64,000 bases of DNA, taken from positions 1 to 64,000 of the forward strand of contig NW_004457737.1 of assembly GCF_000203815.1 (NCBI RefSeq). The letters are read 5' to 3'. The DNA comes from Cavenderia fasciculata (lineage: Eukaryota > Evosea > Eumycetozoa > Acytosteliales > Cavenderiaceae). The translations under genes were made by a program, and so were the position numbers. Below the pieces are notes generated by a model. The model saw nothing but the letters and a program-made list of their open reading frames with translations. It had not been told where the DNA came from and did not search any database. Shown here piece after piece: positions 35,618 to 47,465 of this stretch. Numbering within the stretch: position 1 is the first letter of the stretch; each line of letters starts with the position of its first letter.

Positions 35618-38344
35618 ATGTACTTACCAACCAAATCATTTTCAAACAATAGTAACAATAATAATAATAATAACAATAGTAGTAGTAATATCTCAAAGAA
35701 TAATAATAATAGTAACAACATAGTAAATAGTAAATCACCATCTTCAAGCAATTTACTATCACCATCATCGTCATCAAGACCAGTTCCAGTTTTAGAAAGA
35801 AAGGCATCAAAAAGCTCATTGGTCGAAGAAATGAATAACGTATTGCAGAGATTAGATCTTAGAAGACCAAGTTTTGCTCACCCAAGTGTTGGACCAAATG
35901 GACTACCAATAATCGACGAGACCACATTGTCGTCGCCGTCATTGTCACCTAATGCCACTAGTATCCTATCTTCATCTTCCAGCAATTCCATAGTTGTTGA
36001 TCTATCGTCATCTTCATCAATGACAACCGATCTCAACAACAATAGTAATGCTACTGGCAATATTCGTGTACACGATGACATTGACATTGTAGTGGTTGGT
36101 GACGAGGGTGTACACAAGGCCAAATTTATTTCAACCTTTTTGGGCAATGGCATCGAAAACGATCCAATGTCTGAGAATATGCAATCATGCAGGGCTGTCA
36201 TGGTAAAGAATGGTACCTACAATGTAAATGTCCATAGTAATATTGGCATTGAAGATTTTTGGGGTATCAATGACCTTTACAATCGTCAAGGTCATGGCTT
36301 TATATTTGTATACAATGTCAATTCTCTAGAATCCTTTAATCTCTTTCAATCTTTGCGTGAAAAGATCCTCTATGACAAGGGTGTTGAAAATATCATAATG
36401 ACATTGGTAGGAATCAACCAAGACGAGCAACTACAAAACTCTAGATTTATTTCATCAACACAACAACGCGATGATACATCAACGAGCAGCAGCAACAACA
36501 ACAACATAAGAGAAGTTTCTTTTCAAGCTGCTAAAAAGTTGGCAGATATGTATAATTATTCCCTCATTGAAATCTCCACTTTTGACGATTCAGTTCAATC
36601 AGAGATAACTGGTTGTATGTCTGATCTCTTGAATCGTATCACCAATATTAGTAACAATAACAACAACAACAACAACAACAACAACGGTAACAATGGTGTT
36701 GGTCAAAACTCTTCCTCATCATCACCATCATCATCATCATCATCGCCTATTATTTCCTCTCAATCTCATCATCATGTTGTAACATTAAATCAATTAAATA
36801 GTAGTAACGGTATTAAATCAAATTCACCATCATCACCTTTATCAACATCAACCAATCCACAACTCATTAAAAGCAATAGTAATCTCAATATGAATAATCA
36901 TATATCAATGTTGAATAGTAGTGGTGGTGGTGGTGGTGGTGGTAACAACAATAGCAACAACGCACAAAATGGATCATTATATAATAGTAAATCAACTTCA
37001 TCATCCAATCTCCAAAAAGATAGTATGATAGAGGTGACAGTATTGGGTGATGTATTTGTTGGTAAATCACAATTCATTCAACGATGTCTTGGAAATCCAT
37101 TTTCAAAGGTGTACCGAGAGACTTTGGAGTGGAACAAACATATCGTACAAAAAAAGTTGGATGATGTTCGTCATTTTATCAAAGTTACCGATACCCGTGG
37201 TCTAATGATAGAGGATTATCTCACAAGAGAGCGTCTAATGTCTAGCCAAGGATTTGTATTTGTATACAGTATTACATCTCGAAATAGTTTTAACATTCTC
37301 GAGTCACTACGTAAAAAGGTATTGGCCACCAAAGCAGCTGAAACCAAACTTCCATGTATTCTTATTGCAAACAAGTCTGATTGTCAGATGCTTGCTCGTC
37401 AGGTAAAGTCTGAAGAAGGTAGAGACCTTGCTCAACGTTGGGGATGTTCATTCTTTGAAATCTCGACACAAAACTGTGACGACGATGACATTCAAAAAAT
37501 TGTCAAACATCTCTTGACAGACACTCAAAAGAGTTTCAATAGTCAATCAGACTTTGGCGGTGAATTTAAAAAAGAAGGATATCTTATGAAGGAAGGCAAA
37601 AAATTAAAGTCAATGTCTAGATACTATTTCAAGATTAAACGTGGTTGTCTCTACTTTTGCAAGAATCAGGCACACACCAAGAACATAAAATCGATGGAAC
37701 TCTCAGATGCAGTGCAAGTACAGATACTCAACAATGGTACCAATGAAAAGAAAGATATCTGGCCATTCTCTATCGTCAGTACTGGTAAACATATGAATCT
37801 CATTGCTTCAAGTGAGGCTGATCGTGATGCTTGGGTTACCTCTATCAAAATCAACTGTTATGTCAATGAATTTATTAATAATATTATGGACGATGTGGTT
37901 GGTAATATGGTCAGTGAAGTTGCACAACAATCACAAATACAACAATCACAAATACATAAAAGATCAGATTCTCAACAGCAACAACAACAACCACCAAACT
38001 CTCCACAACCAACAACGTCCAAACCATCCCCCTCAAGTGTTGGAGGATTCTCTTATACTGCAGTTGCAGCAGCAGCAGCGGCAGCAGCAGCAGCTTCTCA
38101 AAATAATCAACATACACCTCTTTCGCTTTCACCGACCGACTCTTCTCCAACATCACCATACCTCACACCTTCACCACCATCATCTGATAGTTCATTGGGT
38201 GATTCTCCACCAAATGTATCTCAGTTATCAAATCAACAACAACAACATCATTTTACCAATCAGCTACCACCCTCTAGTCCACTAAAAAAGAATTCAAGTC
38301 TACTTCAACGTACAACGAGTTTTAAATCCAAATTTGGCCATTAA
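35618..38344 (+). CDS. Tandem Ras-like domains plus PH domain protein
   Basis: One exon, 908 residues. Asn/Ser-rich N-terminus to ~150; first Ras-like fold at about 155-345 with VVVGDEGVHKAK where the P-loop should be (no GKS/T), a hydrophobic IFVYNVNSLESFN strand-helix, and VGINQDE in the NKxD place. After an Asn/Ser/Gly linker comes a second Ras-like fold at about 470-635 with a real P-loop VTVLGDVFVGKSQFI, DTRG at G3, VFVYSITSRNSFNIL, IANKSDCQM (NKxD) and FEIST. A PH domain follows at 648-750 (EGYLMKEGKKLKSMSRYYFK, DRDAWVTSIK). The tail is Gln/Ala/Pro/Ser-rich. Expected role: membrane-recruited signalling scaffold in which the second domain binds nucleotide and the first probably does not. 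No C-terminal prenylation motif. Confidence 0.88.
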   Translation: MYLPTKSFSNNSNNNNNNNNSSSNISKNNNNSNNIVNSKSPSSSNLLSPSSSSRPVPVLERKASKSSLVEEMNNVLQRLDLRRPSFAHPSVGPNGLPIIDETTLSSPSLSPNATSILSSSSSNSIVVDLSSSSSMTTDLNNNSNATGNIRVHDDIDIVVVGDEGVHKAKFISTFLGNGIENDPMSENMQSCRAVMVKNGTYNVNVHSNIGIEDFWGINDLYNRQGHGFIFVYNVNSLESFNLFQSLREKILYDKGVENIIMTLVGINQDEQLQNSRFISSTQQRDDTSTSSSNNNNIREVSFQAAKKLADMYNYSLIEISTFDDSVQSEITGCMSDLLNRITNISNNNNNNNNNNNGNNGVGQNSSSSSPSSSSSSPIISSQSHHHVVTLNQLNSSNGIKSNSPSSPLSTSTNPQLIKSNSNLNMNNHISMLNSSGGGGGGGNNNSNNAQNGSLYNSKSTSSSNLQKDSMIEVTVLGDVFVGKSQFIQRCLGNPFSKVYRETLEWNKHIVQKKLDDVRHFIKVTDTRGLMIEDYLTRERLMSSQGFVFVYSITSRNSFNILESLRKKVLATKAAETKLPCILIANKSDCQMLARQVKSEEGRDLAQRWGCSFFEISTQNCDDDDIQKIVKHLLTDTQKSFNSQSDFGGEFKKEGYLMKEGKKLKSMSRYYFKIKRGCLYFCKNQAHTKNIKSMELSDAVQVQILNNGTNEKKDIWPFSIVSTGKHMNLIASSEADRDAWVTSIKINCYVNEFINNIMDDVVGNMVSEVAQQSQIQQSQIHKRSDSQQQQQQPPNSPQPTTSKPSPSSVGGFSYTAVAAAAAAAAAASQNNQHTPLSLSPTDSSPTSPYLTPSPPSSDSSLGDSPPNVSQLSNQQQQHHFTNQLPPSSPLKKNSSLLQRTTSFKSKFGH

Positions 38345-38740
38345 CAGTTTCAATACATATACACACACACAAAAGGATCCCCTCAAAAATATTAAAATGG
38401 TATTAATAAAAACCAAAGATTTAAATCTAATATCTAGTCATCATTGCAATTATAAAATAGTTATTGTTTATCTTAACTCCTTTTTGGGGTTCTACCATCA
38501 GATTAGGTCATGACGTTTGCAGTCGATTTTTTTTCGCCAATCTTTGAACAAAAAAAAAACTGTTTTACTCACACAAATATTTGGTATAGTGGTAGGCACA
38601 ATCGCATTAGTTTGTGTAACAGTAGTAATAATAATAATAACACACAAGTTCACTTTTTATTATTTATTATTAATAGTTTTGTTGTTTGACGACAAGCACA
38701 TCAAGTCGCGACTACGACACTACAATCACAATCTACGACA
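38345..38740. other. Spacer upstream of the PEDS1 gene
   Basis: AT-rich sequence without a convincing gene; contains TAATAA runs (38,623-38,640). The last bases before the ATG at 38741 (ACAATCTACGACA) may belong to the 5-prime UTR. Confidence 0.45.
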
Positions 38741-39766
38741 ATGTCTGTAACAGTAGAGGAACCTTGTAACAATACTCCAAAGTTTACTATTAGTAATAGT
38801 AGTAATAATAATAACAATAATGAAAAGAAACAACAAACAACAACAACAACAACGATGACTAATAATAAAAATAACCAAGATAGTTACAACAACAACAACT
38901 CAACAACAGACAAAGAGGCAGCATCTTTAGATGATCAACAATCATCTGTGCTAAAACAAAGATCCGATGACCTAAAATCTAGATACACATCAACCAAACG
39001 AAGACAAGAAATAATAAGTGTACTTTTATTCTTTGTCTTTCTTGCAATCTCTATTCAAAAGATGTTTAACGTCTTTTATGCTCAAAATATTTGGTTGTTC
39101 CTATCTGCTTCTGTATTGGCTATGGTTGCCGCCGACTTTTTCTCTGGAATTGTTCATTGTGAGTATAGACAAACTAGTAATGACAAAAGAGAGAGAGATA
39201 GAGAGAGATATATAGATATTGTTAAACACTAACACTACTACTACTACTATTTATTTCTAGGGGCTGCCGATACATGGGGATCATTAGATACACCTCTAGT
39301 TGGAAATAGTTTTATTAGATCTTTTAGAGAACATCATGTTGCACCAACAGCAATGACCAAACACGATTTCATTGAAACCAATGGTGACAATTGTATGTTG
39401 ACCGTTCCAGTTTTGGCCTTTACTGCATTTGGTCCAATTATTGGTGACTCGACTTACAACTTATTCTTGTTGTCTTTTCTTGTCAAACTATCGTTTTGGG
39501 TCATGTTGACAAATCAAATTCACAAATGGAGTCACACCTACGATCTCCCATCCTATGTCAAGTTTATGCAAAGATATGGAATCATTCTTTCAAAGCCCGA
39601 CCATGCTGTCCATCACAGAAATCCATTTGACAAATACTACTGTATCACCAATGGATGGTTGAATCCTTGGTTGGCTGGTATTGGATTTTGGAAGAGATTG
39701 GAAGAAATTATCACTTTGACTACTGGTGCCATCCCAAGAAAAGATGATCAAGCTTGGACTAATTAA
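38741..39766 (+). CDS. peds1: Plasmanylethanolamine desaturase (TMEM189/Kua, PEDS1)
   Basis: Exons 38741..39158 and 39261..39766 give 307 residues. A ~90-residue Asn/Thr/Gln tail precedes two membrane segments (VLLFFVFLAISIQ, WLFLSASVLAMVAADFFSG). The family's histidine set is in place: the intron splits HW-AADTWGS; then REHHVAPTAMTKHDF, QIHKWSHTYDLP and KPDHAVHHRNPFDKYYCITN with the closing GWLNPWL. These histidines bind the di-iron centre. The enzyme makes the vinyl-ether bond of plasmalogens in the ER from 1-O-alkyl ethanolamine lipids, and dictyostelids are known to contain ether lipids. A (CAA)n run follows the stop codon. Strong family match. Confidence 0.93.
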
Positions 39767-39786
39767 TAATTAATAATAATAATAAC

Positions 39787-39787
39787 A

Positions 39788-39877
<90 letters not shown>

Positions 39878-39878
39878 A
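39787..39878. repeat. (CAA)n microsatellite in 3-prime flank
   Basis: About 30 CAA units just after the PEDS1 stop codon, outside any coding exon. It has the same composition as the Gln-coding runs elsewhere in the window but is untranslated. Confidence 0.9.
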
Positions 39879-39982
39879 GATCTTTACATTAAATTGTTAA
39901 TCATATTTATTCTTACAAAGAATGACTAAACTTGTCTATAGTAATAGTGGTAGGTAGTAGTGGTTTTAGTCATTTATTTTAT

Positions 39983-41250
39983 TTATTTATTATTATTGAG
40001 AAAAGTATTTGCAGTTTTGTTTGTTAGACCTATTGAACAATTTAAAGATTGCAAATGAAAATTAAACTTTTCACCTTGTCCTGCTGTTTGATTGTTGTTT
40101 TGGATGATACTGAGTCCAGAGAATGACATATAACTATGGAGTGCATCAGGAAAAGAGTCTGGTATCTTTGAGATACCACCAATGGCGGGGTGTTGGGCAC
40201 CCAATATAAAAGATGATACCAAATTGGAATCTACCAAGTGGTAAGCACCCAACATATCGAGTGATGCACCTATCCAAAAGCTATAGCAAGTATCTGGATC
40301 TTTGTTGGTACGACCACTGAACCCAGATATTTGTTTCATTACCAACCACTGTACCAATTTTTCTCTCTTTACACTTTGTTTTGGAAACTCTTGATCAAGT
40401 AGTCCCAAAAGTGAAAGTGCTGCTATAGCACAGTAGGTTGATCCACCATGTGCCTCTTGTAAAGGTCCTTGTCCAAAGGCAAATTCATATCCAAAACTAG
40501 ATCTAATATATTGGAGTGCCAAATCAATATCGATACCACTCCAATCTTCCAAGAGGAATGAGATTGCACAAGCAGTGTATAGATATCTCATGTCACTCTC
40601 ACCACCACCAGATGCACCGACATAACTACCATCTGGTTGTTGAAGGTGTTTCATGGCATTGGTAATAGATTTCTTATTGACACGACCCAGATCATCTCTG
40701 AGTATTCTTAATATCATCAATGCACAATAACTATTGGCTAGAGTTGATTGATCACATGCCACTATTGGGTATGATTGACATAAACATAAAGATGATGAAG
40801 AAGGAGTAGAAGAGGATGTGGTAGACTGTTGTTGTTGTTGTACAGAATTATCAAATGGTTGTCCTATAAAGTTGGCACCTCTAAATCCACAATTGATAAT
40901 ATTATCATCTAGATGTAATCGTACGACAAATAAACAAACAAACAAACAAACAAACAACCAAAAACATATTAGTTAGTATACTAATATGATTTTAAGAGTA
41001 TCAAATTGATTTACATACCTGGTTGTTGATAATAAGGTAATATTTGTCTAGAATATACAAACTCTTTAATTTGAGTAGATAGAGTATCATCAATCTCTTG
41101 ATCCAATCTATCTAGGATATCCAAACCAGATAGCATAAAGTAAACTATAGATAAATGATTAGGTAGTGCAGAGGTATATGGTGATGGCAGTGCCATCAAA
41201 TTTCTCTTTATATATTTAATATGTTTCTCTATTTCAAATGATTGTGACAT
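39983..41250 (-). CDS. pggt1b: Protein geranylgeranyltransferase type I beta subunit
   Basis: Exons (minus) 41250..41019 and 40908..39983 give 385 residues. The start chosen, MSQSFEIEKHIKYIKRNL, fits the family; an upstream in-frame ATG at 41289 is less likely. Prenyltransferase-beta alpha-alpha barrel repeats are clear: ANSYCALMILRIL, DMRYLYTACAISFLLEDW, GGSTYCAIAALSLLG, CYSFWIGASLDMLG. Zinc ligands are visible as Asp and Cys in KDPDTCYSFW and His in DALHSYMSFSG. GRTNKDPDTCYSFW and GQGPLQEAHGGSTYCA resemble GGTase-I more than farnesyltransferase. With the shared alpha subunit (not here) it attaches geranylgeranyl to CaaX proteins such as Rac/Rap and G-gamma. The intron contains a CAAA repeat that reads as an artefactual Phe/Val/Cys leader. 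Confidence 0.93.
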
Positions 41251-41440
41251 TATTTGTGTGTGTTGTGTAGAATAAAGAACCAACTTCAAACAACCAACTT
41301 GAGGTTCTTCACCATGGCAACCAATAAATATATAATTAATTTTTTTTTAAATATTTTATTTTTTAAGGGGTTTTGAGAAGATCTTCTGCATGTTTATTGT
41401 TTTAACCTAGAGTATATAGATAGATAAGATAATCAGGTCA

Positions 41441-42739
41441 ATGGATAGAATAAAAGAAATTTCAATCATAAGAGGTTTGTATATATATAAATAGTCATCA
41501 CTAGACTTTTATAAATCTCTCCGCTAACCAACACTACTACTACTAATCATTCATTCATTCTATAGATGGTCTGCCATCAAAGGTATGGTATTTAGCTTGG
41601 AATCCCCAAGGAACTCTGTTGGCTAGTTGTGGTGATGATAAATCAATTCAAATATGGAAACAGGTTGACGTAGTTAACGATGTTGATGATCAACAACAAC
41701 AACAATGGGTAATGGCAGCAAAGTTGGATGTACACGAAAAGACTGTAAGAAGAATCGCTTGGTCTCCTGATGGTAAATTGATTGCTGCTGCTAGTTTTGA
41801 TGCATCTACATCTATATGGGAGTTGTCTGATGATATGAACGACAATGAAAACAACAACAATGACTCTTTAGAGTTTAATCATATATCAACTTTGGAAGGA
41901 CACCAATATGAAGTTAAATCGGTGGCATGGGATCATACAGGAACTCTATTGGCTACTTGTAGTCGTGATAAATCAATATGGATATGGCAAAGTATGTTTT
42001 GTTTGATGATGTCGCGCGCTGCTCCCAAACAAACTATGATTTTAGTTACTAACAACCCTCTCCCCTATTTAAACAAATTTGTGTTTTAGTGGATGAAGAA
42101 AAAGAATTTGAATGTTTGTCAATCAGTCATGGACATGGACAAGATATAAAGTGTGTATTGTGGCATCCAACAGAAGAGATATTGGCATCTGCATCGTATG
42201 ATGATACTATTAAAATGTGGCAAGATACCGATGGCGATTGGGAGAGTATAAACACTTTGGTGGGTCATGAATCAACGGTATGGGATATTTCATTTAATAG
42301 AGCTGGTGATAGATTGGTATCTTGTAGTGATGACAAGAGTGTCATATTATGGGCTCTTGTAAAAGGTGATCATTCAGATCCATCCCAATCATCATCATCA
42401 TCATCATCATCGTATCAATGGAAACAGAGTCAAATATTTGAATCAAGTCACAGTCGAACAATTTATAGTGTTGATTGGTCAAAGGATCAATATGAAAGAA
42501 TAGTATCTACTGGATCAGATGACAGTATAGTACTTTATGAAAAAGAGGTTGAATCAAATAATAATAATAATAATAATAATAACAATAATCCAGACACCAC
42601 TACAAAGTACAAGAAATCATATCAAAAATTGAATGCACACAACAGTGATGTAAACTGTATAAGATGGTGCCCCACAAGAGCAGGTATCATGGCATCTTGT
42701 GGTGATGACTCTACCATTCGTATTTGGAAGATTATTTAA
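41441..42739 (+). CDS. ciao1: CIAO1 (Cia1), cytosolic Fe-S assembly WD40 protein
   Basis: Exons 41441..41474, 41566..41991, 42090..42739 give 369 residues. The short first exon (MDRIKEISIIR) uses a GTTTGT donor and joins to GLPSKVWYLAWNPQGTLLAS, matching Cia1 repeat 1. WD blades follow in order: SIQIWKQ, TVRRIAWSPDGKLIAA, EVKSVAWDHTGTLLATCSRD, DIKCVLWHPTEEILASASYD, TVWDISFNRAGDRLVSCSDD, TIYSVDWSKD and VNCIRWCPTRAGIMASCGDD, i.e. seven blades. An Asn run sits in a loop of the last blades. CIAO1, with CIAO2B and MMS19, delivers Fe-S clusters to nuclear and cytosolic proteins. The match of repeat 1 and the full-length size make the assignment firm. Confidence 0.94.
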
Positions 42740-42821
42740 AAATACAAAAGCACATTACCTTTTTTTTTTTTTTTCCATAATTTTCTTGGTTTGTTGTAAA
42801 TAATTTATTAAATTTGTTGGT

Positions 42822-43850
42822 TTAAAGTGACGTAGTACTACTAGTAGTAGGGGAAGAGACATTTTGTTTGGGTTTTGGTTGCAAGGCATATAATCGTACA
42901 GGTAATAAAGCTTTTGGAAAGTTTGGTTGTACGATTGACTTTACCAATTGACAGTTACTTTGTTCAAAGAGAAAGATTAGATGATCATGTGATCTCGTTA
43001 CACTGTTGTCTTGTTTATCCATTATGAATGATTTCTTGGCAGTGACATTGTCTTTGATGAATATCATTCCTCCATCTGTCAATGAATCTGCACAATTATT
43101 GAGAAACTCTATGAAATCCTTGTCGTGCAAATGACCAATCACCCATTGTATCCATATGCAATCATACTTTATAGCATGTTTGTTAAAATCATGACTCTGC
43201 AATCCAACTGCAAAATAATTTTCTACTTTTTTTTCACTAAATGTTAGATATAGTTAATATTAATTCAAATACACTAATTCTCTCTCTTTCTCTCTCTCTC
43301 TCTCTCTTTGTAATACAAACTCTTTAAATATATTCTTTGCTTGATCGAGAAAGGTAGGATTTTGTTCGACTAGATCAACTTTATCAAAAAGAGGAACAAG
43401 TAGTTTTTCTGTTACTCTACCAATACCTGCACCACAATCCATGGCTCTACCACGATTCAATTTCATTGTATAAGGTCTTTGATTGGTTTGTCCATGTTTG
43501 TTTTGAAAAAATTCTTCAAGAAACAGATTACTTGTCGTTACGTCCTTATCAGAGACATATCCCAACCCTCCCAACATACCTTCTATCGTTGGTTCTACTG
43601 TCTTCCAATAATCATCTTTATATATATATACATATAGTATATATGTATGTAGTTAGTTAGTTTGATGGCTTTTATATCGAGAATTATACTACATACCTGC
43701 AAGAGTATACCATTTATTATCTTGTTTATCTTTATTTTGTTCTATCTCCTTTTCCCATAGTTCATCGATTGTTTTGTAAACTGTTGTTCCATCACTATCT
43801 GCACCTTTGGTTTGAATATTCTTTGGATATTGTAGTTGTTGTTGGTCCAT
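42822..43850 (-). CDS. ntmt1: N-terminal Xaa-Pro-Lys N-methyltransferase (NTMT1/METTL11A)
   Basis: Exons (minus) 43850..43697, 43615..43321, 43236..42822 give 287 residues. Family landmarks: WYTLADDYWKTVEPTIEGML (split by intron 1), MLGGLGYVSDKD, AMDCGAGIGRVTEKLL as SAM motif I, KVDLVEQNPTFLDQA, then YDCIWIQWVIGHLHDKD with the conserved substrate-binding residues, GGMIFIKDN, and SVTRSHDHLIFLF. The second intron uses a GTTTGT donor at 43,320; the more obvious GTATTA donor four bases on would put a stop into the frame. The enzyme methylates the alpha-amino group of proteins starting (M)-X-P-K, such as RCC1 and ribosomal proteins. The C-terminus adds a short Ser/Thr tail. Confidence 0.93.
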
Positions 43851-44002
43851 TGTACGTAGATAAAAGATCAAACTTGCAATACAAACAATGAATAGACTTG
43901 ATTTTGCTTATTTTCGAAGTAATCGTTAATTGTGGACAAAATTCAATTTATTGATCTATTTGATAGCTATTCTTATTTATTTATTTATCTAGATATGATA
44001 CG

Positions 44003-44068
44003 ATGATCAGACAACAACAACCTCAACAAAACCGATTAGTAGTAGGACAGCAACAAGGACAACAACAA

Positions 44069-44100
<32 letters not shown>

Positions 44101-44417
44101 TCAGCATCAGCAACAACAACCTTCTTTGGCCCCTCCTACAAACAGACCTGTATCATTAAAGCCAACCTCATTGTCTCTTGTAAGTGTTTATTATGTTACA
44201 ACGTTTATCATTGAACTCATTATTCTTACAACATCTCATTCTTCTCCTTCTTTCACCATGGTTGCGCTTTTTTGCAGAAAGGTAATACAACAAAAGGTTT
44301 GCAGCAAACATCTACAAAACCTCCTGCTCTTCACTATAATCATTCTTCTATTAATACTGGTCAACAGCAGCAACAACAACAACAACAACAACAACAACTA
44401 AACCAACATCTAAATTC

Positions 44418-44461
<44 letters not shown>

Positions 44462-44686
44462 GTAGAGGTGGTTTGGGTAACACCACTTCATTTGATAGTT
44501 ATAATGCATCAAATGAACCAACCAATTTATCTCTTTTAAATCATCAACAACAACAACAAATCAATGTAAATAAGTCATCACCTCCAACAAACAACAATAG
44601 TAACAACAACAACAACAACAACAACTTTATTAGTAGTAGTATTGATAATACTTTTATGAATACTCCATCAGTGTTGGCACACCATC

Positions 44687-44783
<97 letters not shown>

Positions 44784-47432
44784 TCAACATCAACAAATAC
44801 ATCAACAGCAACCTCTACAACAAACAGATAACAATATGTTCATGTATAATTCTATCAACAAACCAGCCTCTCTTTCGACTGCTTCCAAAACTGCCACATT
44901 AAACTTGTCAAAACCTAGTTTTCATAGCAAACCAGTTATCAGTTTTACCAACCCAACCAATAATAATAATAATACACATAATAATAATAATAATAACTAC
45001 AACAATAACCAAAAAAATGCAATTAATTTTAACCAAAACTATAATAATAATAATAATCATGTAAATAGGAGCTATAGTAATAACAATAATAATAATTATA
45101 ATAATAATTATAATACTATCAACAACAACAACAACAATAATAATAATCAAAATAATAGAGGAACACATAACAATTTTAATAACCAGAATATTCAACCAAT
45201 TCAACTGCCACCACCTTCACAATTACCAATAGTACATAATAATCAACAACATCAACAACAACAACAACAAATTGAACAATCATTAAATCAAATTGATGAC
45301 ATTAATTTTAATTTTGATGACGATACAGAGATTTTTCAAACAAATCAACCAATGGTCATTTTTAATCCTCCACCTGCACCTCCTCCCCCTCTTCCTCCTG
45401 TTTCATTGCCCAACAATCATTTGGTTCCACCATTGGTCATCACTGACCAACAGGATCACCAAGTAACACAATTACAGGATAAATTAAACAAAGCAGACCA
45501 AGACAAGGAAGAATTAAAACAACAACTGGAAGCATTAAAACAGCAATTACTTTTGGAAAAGGAAAAAAAACCAGAAATTAAAAGGCAGAGAGAGCAAACG
45601 ACAAAAGAATTTGATGTAAAGACCGAGTTGGTTGGTGTATCTCCGATTAAAAAAACAAAAACGACAAATTGCGCACCTACCATATCTACCACCACCTCTA
45701 CCAATAATCATCCAAAAGATTTTGTATCATTTAAACTTATGAACCTAGACAGCGCCGATCGTCAGGAACAACGTGATAGCCAACAATTAATGACAATTGC
45801 AATGTTGCTGGCTGTTACTCAAGAACAACCCCAACCAAGCATTAATTATCTGTTACCGATTGGATTGGGAAATAGCATTCAATTTGACACGTCTACTGAA
45901 AACACCAACGAACAGAAAACATCATCATCATCAATTCCATTGTCTTCAGCTGCTTGTGGTACTCCTACAACATCTACACAAAAAAAGAAACAAAAAAGAA
46001 GAAATCAACAACAATCTCTGTCTTCTCCTTCCTCTTGTTCTCTTGCCTCCTCAACCGTACAGTCCAATTCGCAACAAAAATATTCAAACTCTGTTCTCCT
46101 ATATCCCCCACCAATCTACTTTCAACATCAATTGGAGCAACCACCACCACCACCACTACCACTACCAACAATCGTCCCGATTAATGGCGCACCAGAAAAG
46201 GAGATACATGTCATTGACATTGATTCACCCGTTCAGCCCCCTCTAGTCTCACAATCACAACTCTCTTTATCAAGTCCAACAACAAAAAGTGCAACCTCTT
46301 TGAAAACAAAACAGATGGACATTGATAAACAAGATGCAACAACCAAAACAGATGCCGAAGCAAAAGAAGAGGAAATCAACCAACAAAAACTACTTTTTGA
46401 GGAATATTCAAAAGAGTTGGGTTCTTCTTTTTCATTTGTTTGGACATCAGAACAACCACCTTTTATTTTATTGGTCAAACTCTACCCTTTCTTAACATTA
46501 CCAAATGTATGAAACAAAACATTATAATCTATGGATAGATAGATAATTATTTTATTGTTACTAACTTTTCAGTTTAGATGCAAATAGTAGAAAAAACATT
46601 GGATGTAATATTGATTCTCTTACAAAGTAATGACCATTGCAAAAATGTTTTTTTTAGGAAATCTTTTTAAAAATGATATTAATTTGTCGACTAGATGGAC
46701 CAAAGATGAAGCAATTCTCATAGGAGGGTCACTACCAAACCCAATTCCATCAATCAAAACTGTATATCCGATAGATAATAGAATATTTTCACTCAAACCT
46801 CTAAAAAAGTTTGATCAGCTGCAACAAAAAAGCCAATCCTCTTTTCCTCCTCCCCAAAACGTAGAGATTGTTGAATATCTTTTAAACAATCTAAATCGAT
46901 TCTTGAAATTTCCAAATATTCTTTATCAAATCTTTCAGATACTTTTGATGGCGATGGATCAATATCATGACCTTGAATTTAAGCGTAAAAATGGAAATGA
47001 TAGTATGGATGACCACAACAATGATTGCACGAGTGCAATGGATATTGAAATGGTCAACGATGACGATGGCATGGATAGTGATGAAGATGAATACCAATCA
47101 CCCTCGTACTTAAACCTTCCTATCATTTTTCAGGTTCTCTACCAATTTGACTTGGTCGATTCAGTACTTCAAAGCAACAATCTCCAACTCAAAGAACTTT
47201 ATTTGGATATTGTAGACACTAGTATTTTGGACAAACTATTTTATCAAAGATCGCTTGTGGACAGAATGAATGATGAATTACAAAATTCCTCAGTTCAAAC
47301 AACAAAAAGTCAACATTCTTCATTGCTTCATAGAACTTGTCTCCTGTTATGTATCAAACGACATGGTCCTCATAATACTGTAAGACATGTACCAACTCTT
47401 TAATTCATTAATACCTATCTAACCTTTCCCCA

Positions 47433-47465
<33 letters not shown>

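Noticed and set aside
40905-40957. Upstream extension [12 protein letters not shown] of the prenyltransferase frame
   Set aside because: Translation of a CAAA repeat in the intron; splicing to the upstream exon gives the family N-terminus.
44660-44800. CAA/CAT repeat array considered as possible CRISPR-like array
   Set aside because: It is a coding Gln/His homopolymer with no spacer structure, in a eukaryotic genome.
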